This document shows, piece by piece, positions 7,066-12,463 of a DNA stretch of 12,463 nucleotides (the first letter of the stretch is position 1; every line of letters starts with the position of its first letter). The notes beneath the pieces are model-generated. The model made no database searches, was not told the DNA's origin, and saw only the letters and a list, made by a program, of their open reading frames with translations. The stretch is taken from assembly GCA_049608225.1 (NCBI GenBank), contig JBMYXI010000080.1:1-12463 (forward strand), in the 5' to 3' direction. This DNA is from Parashewanella sp049608225. Lineage in GTDB: Bacteria > Pseudomonadota > Gammaproteobacteria > Enterobacterales > Shewanellaceae. Position numbers and translations under genes: made by a program.

Positions 7066-8149
7066 TTTATCTTTGGCTTTTCTGCTTACGGGGTGCGCGG
7101 CACCAAACACAGTAAAGCAAATTATCACTAAAGATTCGGTAGTGAAATACAAAAAATCAGACCCAGATCGGTTTCAGAATTTGTACGTACCTAACAAGCT
7201 TAAAGATAAAACTTATCCAGTTACCTGTGAGAAAAACTGTTATCCGCAATCTGCATTGGTTGAGTGTCAGCATGGTTCGGAAAATTGCCATTATTCTGGT
7301 GTAAACCCAAAAATTGACCGTGATTTTGGATTCGAAATTACGTGGCTAGGTCATGCCAGTTTTCATATTCGTACGTCAAGTGGTGTCAATGTGTTGCTCG
7401 ATCCAGTATCGCAGCAATTCGATAACCCAGTCGCATTCGCACACTGGTTAACCGGTGGGATCTATCGTAACGAGCCTAAGTGGTTATCTAAACGTGATGT
7501 TGAAAATGTGGATGCAGTGCTGTACTCGCATATCCATTATGATCACTTTAACAAGGCAGATATTGCTGCAATGCCTCGCAATGTAGAGTATTTCACGCCA
7601 CTTAATTTCGCTGATCACTTCGAAAACGATGGCTATCAGATCAATGAAATGGTTTGGTATTCTGCTGCAAATGTGCAGGATATAAAGATTGATTTTGTGC
7701 CCGCTCACCATTTCAGCGGTAGGATTATAGTGCCACTGATTTACGATGATTTTGATAAAAGCTTATGGGGTGGCTGGGTTATTGAAGGTAAAGGCAAAAA
7801 GCTGTTTTTTGCTGGCGATACTGGCTACTCAAAGCATTTTAAAGATATTCATTCGAAATATGGTGACATGGATGTGTGTTTAATGCCTATCGCTTCTTAT
7901 TATCATAAAGAAGCTGGCAACTGGTATCGATACGTCCATATGACACCAGAAGATGCGTTAGTGGCGGCACAAGATCTCAATTGTAAGTTATTTGTGCCTT
8001 GGGGCTATGGCAATAATAGCTGGAAAATGGGTGATCACAGCACACACTCAGCGTTACTTCGATTATTGTATATGCATAAAAAACTTGGTTTGACTTTGCC
8101 TATGCACATTATTAATGAAGGTGATGTCATTAAATTCAACGATATTTAG
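7049..8149 (+). CDS. Lipoprotein with metallo-beta-lactamase fold, NAPE-PLD/UlaG-like
   Basis: A 366-residue protein. A short signal peptide ends in the lipobox LLTGC (lipidated Cys16); the next residue is Ala, so outer-membrane sorting is expected. Residues 60-80 hold four cysteines (C60, C64, C73, C80), possibly two disulfides. The hydrolase domain (about 92-366) shows EITWLGHASFHI, the metal motif SHIHYDH (H161, H163, D165, H166), PAHHFSG (H221), FAGDTGY (D257), LMPIASYYHKE and VHMTPEDAL. This pattern follows N-acylphosphatidylethanolamine phospholipase D and relatives. The final metal ligand, His in HWGTF of NAPE-PLD, is Pro317 here (VPWGYGNN). It may act on a phospholipid or another phosphodiester; activity is unproven. 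The GTG start at 7049 has AAGGA 8 nt upstream. The 3' end overlaps the convergent DM13 gene by 14 nt. Confidence 0.85.
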   Translation: MKLLISLSLAFLLTGCAAPNTVKQIITKDSVVKYKKSDPDRFQNLYVPNKLKDKTYPVTCEKNCYPQSALVECQHGSENCHYSGVNPKIDRDFGFEITWLGHASFHIRTSSGVNVLLDPVSQQFDNPVAFAHWLTGGIYRNEPKWLSKRDVENVDAVLYSHIHYDHFNKADIAAMPRNVEYFTPLNFADHFENDGYQINEMVWYSAANVQDIKIDFVPAHHFSGRIIVPLIYDDFDKSLWGGWVIEGKGKKLFFAGDTGYSKHFKDIHSKYGDMDVCLMPIASYYHKEAGNWYRYVHMTPEDALVAAQDLNCKLFVPWGYGNNSWKMGDHSTHSALLRLLYMHKKLGLTLPMHIINEGDVIKFNDI

Positions 8150-8612
8150 CAGCGGTGATAAATTCTCCAAAGGTTTCACACCAAATGATGATGCTGTTAT
8201 AGCGCGCAGCATCGATGTGCTTCGGTAGCGGCACGATAAAATTGTTGAAGGTACTGACGTTGCCAACTTGGACCATAGTAGATTTTATTTGATTGAACTC
8301 GGTTTCGTTTTCAACAAACTTAGGTGAAAGGTAGAGCTTGTAATCAGGCCCCGGTGCCAGCTTTCCCATAAAGGATATACTGTCTTTGTTAATGGATACC
8401 TTACCTTGCCCCCAATGCAGTGCGTCACTGCCTTTGAGTTCTCTAATAAATAATGCGTTGAAAATGGAATGGGTCGACATTTGCTCAATTTCGGTATCAG
8501 AAGGTGAGGGCGGTGCAATTAAAATGGGCAACGCATAAATCCCGCCCATAAAACCTAAAATAGCAATAGACAGATGCGACACAATCAGTAACGTGATGGT
8601 TTTGAGTTTCAT
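8136..8612 (-). CDS. Membrane-anchored DM13-domain protein
   Basis: A 158-residue protein. An N-terminal hydrophobic segment (about 5-35: ITLLIVSHLSIAILGFMGG, then YALPILIAPP) has little charge after its Lys-rich start and probably acts as an uncleaved anchor or signal. The rest (about 55-158) matches the DM13 pattern: LKGSDALHWGQGKVSI, FMGKLAPGPDYKLYLSP, and the closing IIIWCETFGEFITAAKYR with the conserved Cys in I-W-C. DM13 domains have been proposed to take part in extracytoplasmic redox or electron-transfer reactions; the partner here is unknown. The ATG at 8612 has AGGGA about 7 nt upstream. The stop TGA (8136-8138) lies inside the 3' end of the lipoprotein gene on the other strand. Confidence 0.8.
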   Translation of the reverse strand: MKLKTITLLIVSHLSIAILGFMGGIYALPILIAPPSPSDTEIEQMSTHSIFNALFIRELKGSDALHWGQGKVSINKDSISFMGKLAPGPDYKLYLSPKFVENETEFNQIKSTMVQVGNVSTFNNFIVPLPKHIDAARYNSIIIWCETFGEFITAAKYR

Positions 8613-8653
8613 AAGTATCCCTGCGAATGTAATCGAATAATTTGGGTGTTCAT

Positions 8654-8763
8654 TTTAAGTGCTGAGCAAGGCGCTTTTGAGAAGGAAATATAATAACGAC
8701 AGTTTTGTATGTCGGTAATACCGGCAGTCTTGCAAGAAAGAGGAACGAAGAGCAGTGCTTAAA
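8654..8763. repeat. Possible small element with imperfect terminal inverted repeats
   Basis: TTTAAGTGCTG (8654-8664) and CAGTGCTTAAA (8753-8763) are inverted copies with two mismatches, bounding about 110 bp that contain an internal palindrome (8711-8725). This is the form of a short miniature or REP-like element, but only one copy is in the window, so repetitiveness cannot be judged. Confidence 0.25.
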
Positions 8764-8866
8764 GGGGATATCAAAAAATATGTTTTCATTTGCATGGGTA
8801 CTTATTAGCTCTTGATGTGTATTTTTGTATCTTGAATACTTTGGGTATATAACCGATTTTCGCACA

Positions 8867-8889
8867 ATTTTCTTTCAATGAAAGAAAAT
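8867..8889. repeat. Perfect 10-bp inverted repeat upstream of ftsK
   Basis: ATTTTCTTTC and GAAAGAAAAT flank a 3-nt AAT centre, 161 nt before the ftsK start. The dyad is AT-rich and has no adjoining T-run beyond its own arms, so it looks more like a regulator-binding dyad than a terminator. The binding factor is unknown. Confidence 0.5.
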
Positions 8890-9049
8890 ATCAGCATGAG
8901 TTGTAGAAATTCATGTTCATTTAGACTGAAAACTGCATATTAGCGTGCTTTCTGGTATCTTTATTAATTGACGTTACTATCGGTTTTATTCATTCAGTTC
9001 AATCAGTCTGTGTAGACATTACTCATTAGTATAAAAAGGGCGTAGGAAT

Positions 9050-11503
9050 TTGTTGCAAGGAAAAAAAGTCAAGTTAACAGGGATCCAAAGGTTACTTGAA
9101 GCGGGATTGATTTTATGTTGCATGTTTGCAACTTTTATTTTGATTTCATTGGCAAGTTTCAGCCCGTTAGACTCAGGTTGGAGCCAATCTCAATATAGTG
9201 GCAAAGTAGAAAACCTGGCTGGCTCAGTCGGTGCTTGGGTGTCCGATGTATTGCTGTATTTCTTTGGCTATGTCGCCTTTCTTATCCCGGTTATTATATC
9301 TGCATTTGGTTGGATGTTGTTTAAACGCGTTTATCGACTGATTGAAGTGGATTATTTTACAGTCGCTTTACGTCTAATTGGTTTTTTTCTTATCTCATTA
9401 AGTATCGCTTCTTTGTCGAGTTTAAATGCTGAGGATATCTATCAGTTTTCTGCTGGTGGCCTCGTCGGTAATGTTATCGGTCATATCATGGTTTCCTATT
9501 TCAACGTCATTGGTACCACCTTGTTATTGCTGAGCTTTGTCGTGCTTGGATTTACTTTGCTTACTGGCATAAGTGCCATCACTGTTATTGATGGTGTCGG
9601 TTTTGCAACAGTATGGCTTTGTAAGCAAATTTGGTTATTGCCTTCACGTTTTAGCACTAAAGAAACAGAGGATACTAGTGTATTTATGACGCTAGTTGAA
9701 AAAATGCGTAACTTACGTGATCGAGAAGACGATCAGCAACATGACGTCGACGATTATCAACCAGATCAAGAACAACAGCCATTAGTTCATTCAAGAGTTA
9801 ATCGTAAAGTTGAGCCTGTTATTGAGCCAACAGCCCCCACAGAGTTACTTGATGATCTTTTCGAACAAACAAACCCAAATGAAACGCCTATTCATGAGCC
9901 TGTTGTCACACCGACAGTGGCGAAAAAATCAGATAAAGCGCAGGTTGTTGACGGTATTGTTGTTTTACCTGGACAAGATCCACATGCTGAGAAAGAAGAG
10001 TTACCACCGTTACCAAGTATTAGTTTATTGGATGTACCAAATCGAGCAACTAATCCAATAAGTGAAGAAGAATTAGACCAAGTCGCACGCCTTGTTGAAG
10101 CGAAATTGGCGGACTTTAATATTAGTGCCAAAGTTATGGGTGTGTTTCCAGGGCCTGTGATCACTCGCTTTGAAATGGAATTAGCACCGGGAATTAAAGC
10201 TTCAAAAATAACTGGGTTATCGAAAGATTTAGCCCGCTCATTGTTGTCAGAAAGTGTACGTGTTGTTGAAGTTATACCGGGTAAACCTTATGTGGGTCTA
10301 GAGCTGCCGAACAAATTCCGTGAAACGGTATTTATGCGTGACGTACTCGATTGCTCAGCCTTTGAAAACAATAAATCCAATTTATCTATGGTGTTGGGGC
10401 AAGACATCGCTGGCGAACCTGTGGTTGTTGATTTAGGTAAAATGCCACATCTACTGGTTGCGGGTACTACGGGTTCGGGTAAATCCGTTGGCGTTAACGT
10501 GATGATCACCAGCTTATTGTATAAGTCTGGTCCTGAAGATGTGCGTTTCATCATGATTGATCCAAAAATGCTGGAACTTTCAGTTTATGAAGGTATTCCG
10601 CATTTGTTATGTGATGTTGTCACCGACATGAAAGAAGCAGCTAATTCACTGCGATGGTGTGTCGGCGAAATGGAGCGTCGTTACAAATTAATGTCTGCCA
10701 TGGGCGTGCGAAACCTTAGAGGCTTCAACGCTAAGATTGCTGAAGCAAAACAAAATGGTGAACAACTGCTCGATCCGCTGTGGAAGCCAAACGATAGCAT
10801 GGATGATTCGGCGCCAGAGTTAGAGAAATTACCATCTATTGTGGTTATCGTTGATGAATTTGCTGACATGATGATGATTGTTGGTAAAAAAGTTGAAGAA
10901 TTAATAGCGCGCATTGCTCAAAAAGCACGTGCAGCGGGTATTCATCTTATTCTTGCGACGCAGCGTCCGTCTGTTGATGTGATTACTGGTTTGATTAAAG
11001 CCAACGTGCCGACAAGAATGGCGTTCCAAGTATCTTCACGTGTGGATTCCAGAACCATTCTGGATCAGCAGGGGGCGGAGACCTTGCTTGGTATGGGTGA
11101 CATGCTGTATTTGCCACCGGGTACCTCAGTACCCATTCGTGTTCATGGTGCATTTATTGATGATCATGAAGTACATAAAGTTGTTGCTGATTGGAAAAAA
11201 CGAGGTAAACCTCAGTATATTGATGAAATTATCAATGGTTCAACGGATGGTGAAGCGGTATTATTACCGGGTGAAGCGGCAGAGTCAGACGAAGATGTGG
11301 ATGCCTTGTATGATGAAGCCGTCGCGTTTGTAACTGAGACTCGACGTGGTTCGATTTCTAGCGTACAACGTAAATTTAAAATCGGTTACAACCGTGCGGC
11401 GAGAATTATTGAATCCATGGAAGCGCAGGGGGTTGTAAGTGCTCAGGGGCATAACGGTAATCGTGAAGTGCTAGCGCCACCGCCGCCTAAGAATGATTTT
11501 TGA
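9050..11503 (+). CDS. ftsK: DNA translocase FtsK
   Basis: An 817-residue septal DNA pump that couples division to chromosome segregation and activates XerCD at dif. The N-terminal membrane domain (about 15-185) has four hydrophobic segments (e.g. GLILCCMFATFILISL, VLLYFFGYVAFLIPVIISAF). An acidic, Gln/Pro-rich linker spans about 200-320, far shorter than E. coli's (1329 aa overall). The motor domain follows, with Walker A GTTGSGKS at 472-479 and Walker B IVVIVDE at 597-603, plus LATQRPSVDVITGLIKANVP. The C-terminal gamma winged helix (about 752-810) has RRGSISSVQRKFKIGYNRAARIIE, the part that reads KOPS and contacts XerD. Translation must start at TTG: two adjacent TTGs lie at 9050 and 9053, with AAGGG 9036-9040 and AGGA 9044-9047 upstream, and the first in-frame ATG would be within the first membrane helix. 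lolA follows 7 nt downstream. Confidence 0.96.
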   Translation: MLQGKKVKLTGIQRLLEAGLILCCMFATFILISLASFSPLDSGWSQSQYSGKVENLAGSVGAWVSDVLLYFFGYVAFLIPVIISAFGWMLFKRVYRLIEVDYFTVALRLIGFFLISLSIASLSSLNAEDIYQFSAGGLVGNVIGHIMVSYFNVIGTTLLLLSFVVLGFTLLTGISAITVIDGVGFATVWLCKQIWLLPSRFSTKETEDTSVFMTLVEKMRNLRDREDDQQHDVDDYQPDQEQQPLVHSRVNRKVEPVIEPTAPTELLDDLFEQTNPNETPIHEPVVTPTVAKKSDKAQVVDGIVVLPGQDPHAEKEELPPLPSISLLDVPNRATNPISEEELDQVARLVEAKLADFNISAKVMGVFPGPVITRFEMELAPGIKASKITGLSKDLARSLLSESVRVVEVIPGKPYVGLELPNKFRETVFMRDVLDCSAFENNKSNLSMVLGQDIAGEPVVVDLGKMPHLLVAGTTGSGKSVGVNVMITSLLYKSGPEDVRFIMIDPKMLELSVYEGIPHLLCDVVTDMKEAANSLRWCVGEMERRYKLMSAMGVRNLRGFNAKIAEAKQNGEQLLDPLWKPNDSMDDSAPELEKLPSIVVIVDEFADMMMIVGKKVEELIARIAQKARAAGIHLILATQRPSVDVITGLIKANVPTRMAFQVSSRVDSRTILDQQGAETLLGMGDMLYLPPGTSVPIRVHGAFIDDHEVHKVVADWKKRGKPQYIDEIINGSTDGEAVLLPGEAAESDEDVDALYDEAVAFVTETRRGSISSVQRKFKIGYNRAARIIESMEAQGVVSAQGHNGNREVLAPPPPKNDF

Positions 11504-11510
11504 GGAACAA

Positions 11511-12149
11511 ATGAAAATAATATCTCTCACTAAAACCATTGCCAGAACACTTGTTTTGACGTCAATGTTACCTATGCTGTCACTGGCGGCAAGTGATGCA
11601 GAAAAACTACAAAAGCAATTATCACAGATAAATTCGTTGCATGCGGCTTTTGAGCAAAAAGTGGTAGATGTAAATAATAAGGTAATTCAACAAGGGAAAG
11701 GTAGTTTTGCACTTTCTTATCCTAATAAGCTTTATTGGCATTTGACTCAGCCTGACGAGTCCGTGATAGTTGCTAATAAAAACGGTGTCTGGGTGTTTAA
11801 TCCATTTGCCGAAGAAGTGACGATTTTAGATGTTAAACAAGCGATAGCTCAATCGCCGATGACATTGTTGATCCATCGAGATGCCAATACTTGGTCTCAA
11901 TACAGTGTCATCGCTAACAATGATTGTTACTCTATTTCTCCATTAAATACAGAAGCACCGAAAACCAGTGTTTCAGCTTGCTTTAGCCATCATAAGTTAA
12001 CTGAATTTACCATTTTTGACCCTCAGGGTAACATCAGTAAGTTTACTTTATCTCAGCAACGCAGCTTGAATAAAGCGGAAAGCAAACTATTTAAATTTAC
12101 AGTACCTGATGGCGTAGATATTGATGATCAACGATCAATTATTAGATAA
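11511..12149 (+). CDS. lolA: Outer-membrane lipoprotein carrier protein LolA
   Basis: A 212-residue periplasmic chaperone that takes lipoproteins from LolCDE and hands them to LolB. The signal peptide runs about 1-27 (IARTLVLTSMLPMLSLAA, likely cut after LAA), giving a mature part of about 185 residues as usual. Family landmarks are SLHAAFEQKVVD (42-53), LYWHLTQPDES (74-84), NGVWVFNPFAEEVTI (91-105) and the C-terminal PDGVDIDDQRSI, close to E. coli PQGVTVDDQR. Two oddities stand out: the position of E. coli Arg43 (KRPN) is Tyr70 here (SYPN), and two cysteines (C139, C157) could form a disulfide. The start at ATG 11511 is chosen because it opens the signal peptide and has GAGG upstream; an in-frame ATG at 11493 lies inside ftsK. 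Probably in one operon with ftsK and rarA. Confidence 0.94.
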   Translation: MKIISLTKTIARTLVLTSMLPMLSLAASDAEKLQKQLSQINSLHAAFEQKVVDVNNKVIQQGKGSFALSYPNKLYWHLTQPDESVIVANKNGVWVFNPFAEEVTILDVKQAIAQSPMTLLIHRDANTWSQYSVIANNDCYSISPLNTEAPKTSVSACFSHHKLTEFTIFDPQGNISKFTLSQQRSLNKAESKLFKFTVPDGVDIDDQRSIIR

Positions 12150-12168
12150 ATAAAGGTAATCAAAATAC

Positions 12169-12463
12169 GTGACGAGTTTATCTTTAGATTTTGCGCCAGA
12201 TTTCCGCCCGTTAGCAGCAAGGATGCGTCCTTCGAAACTGGAAGATTATATTGGACAAACTCATCTTCTGGGAGAGGGGAAGCCACTAAGGTTAGCTTTG
12301 CAAAATGGTCGTGCACACTCGATGTTATTTTGGGGGCCGCCAGGAACAGGTAAAACAACCCTAGCCGAGTTAATAGCCCATTATACCAATGCACATGTTG
12401 AAAAGATTTCGGCTGTGTCTGCTGGGGTAAAAGATATTCGCGCTGCGATTGAACAAGCTAAGG
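12169..12463 (+). CDS. rarA: Replication-associated recombination protein A, 5' part
   Basis: The first 98 codons of the AAA+ ATPase RarA (MgsA; WRNIP1 family), which acts at stalled replication forks; the gene runs off the window. It opens SLDFAPDFRPLAARMRP, continues YIGQTHLL, and carries Walker A FWGPPGTGKTTLAELIA (about 54-70) and KISAVSAGVKDIRAAIEQAK, all very close to E. coli RarA. The start is a GTG at 12169: the frame has a TAA at 12157-12159 and no ATG until well inside the conserved region. AAAGG at 12152-12156 is about 12 nt upstream, a longer spacing than usual. It starts 19 nt after lolA with no terminator, in the conserved ftsK-lolA-rarA order. Confidence 0.95.
   Translation, partial: MTSLSLDFAPDFRPLAARMRPSKLEDYIGQTHLLGEGKPLRLALQNGRAHSMLFWGPPGTGKTTLAELIAHYTNAHVEKISAVSAGVKDIRAAIEQAK

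Larger units (their letters stand above)
8613..9049. other. Intergenic region before ftsK
   Basis: 437 bp without a supportable gene. It holds a possible short repetitive element (8654-8763), a small palindrome GTCGGTAATACCGGC near 8711-8725, the 10-bp inverted repeat at 8867-8889, and TTGACG at 8968-8973, which could be a -35 of ftsK although no good -10 lies at the right distance. No lrp gene is present here, although lrp precedes ftsK in E. coli. Small open frames on the minus strand lack a convincing start or ribosome-binding site. Confidence 0.5.

Noticed and set aside
8650..8865. 71-codon open frame on the minus strand upstream of the DM13 gene
   Set aside because: It starts at a GTG with no good ribosome-binding site, has no recognisable domain, and runs over the candidate repeat; composition does not look coding.
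8867..8889. Terminator for the region before ftsK
   Set aside because: The stem is AT-rich with no GC core and no independent T-run, and no gene ends nearby on either strand.
8990..9049. LexA (SOS) box in front of ftsK
   Set aside because: CTGTGTAGACATTACTCA lacks the second half of a CTG-N10-CAG dyad.
12269..12282. KOPS-like GGGNAGGG in the start of rarA
   Set aside because: The run GGGAGAGGGG does not fit the spacing of the E. coli motif, and one site would mean little.

Overview
The window reads as chromosomal DNA of a gammaproteobacterium, probably a marine Alteromonadales-type genus (Colwellia/Thalassotalea/Shewanella-like). The basis is the gene order uvrY-uvrC-pgsA-tRNA-Gly-tRNA-Cys-tRNA-Leu, which matches the E. 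coli order uvrY-uvrC-pgsA-glyW-cysT-leuZ, and the order ftsK-lolA-rarA, which is also a gammaproteobacterial arrangement. The moderately AT-rich composition fits. The genus is inference.

Layout. 1-455 (+): the 3' end of an unrecognised gene whose reading frame is broken near 237-241. 473-1908 (-): a two-gene unit of a PfkB-family sugar/nucleoside kinase followed by a GNAT acetyltransferase. 2107-5194 (+): uvrY, uvrC and pgsA, tightly packed. 5257-5621 (+): three tRNA genes behind a near-consensus sigma70 promoter. 5642-6445 (-): a crotonase-superfamily enzyme. 6446-7048: a long gap whose best explanation is a decayed small membrane-protein gene (6613-7065). 7049-8149 (+): a lipoprotein with a metallo-beta-lactamase fold resembling NAPE-PLD. 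8136-8612 (-): a membrane-anchored DM13-domain protein whose 3' end overlaps the lipoprotein gene. 8613-9049: a non-coding gap with inverted repeats. 9050-12463 (+): ftsK, lolA and the 5' part of rarA, likely one operon.

How the genes work together. The housekeeping genes serve carbon-storage signalling (UvrY), nucleotide excision repair (UvrC), phosphatidylglycerol synthesis (PgsA), translation (tRNAs), chromosome segregation at division (FtsK), lipoprotein transport across the periplasm (LolA) and replication-fork maintenance (RarA). The lipoprotein at 7049 has Ala after its lipobox Cys, so it would be expected to pass through LolA to the outer membrane. The segment 5642-8612 between the two conserved housekeeping blocks is the accessory part of the window.

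I see no CRISPR array, transposase, integrase, toxin-antitoxin pair or defence cluster, and no convincing new multi-gene system. The best leads are residue-level oddities: a substituted last metal ligand in the NAPE-PLD-like lipoprotein, loss of a functionally important Arg in LolA, and an altered catalytic pair in the crotonase. The two broken genes are the other leads. No rho-independent terminator with a clear hairpin and T-run was found by eye.
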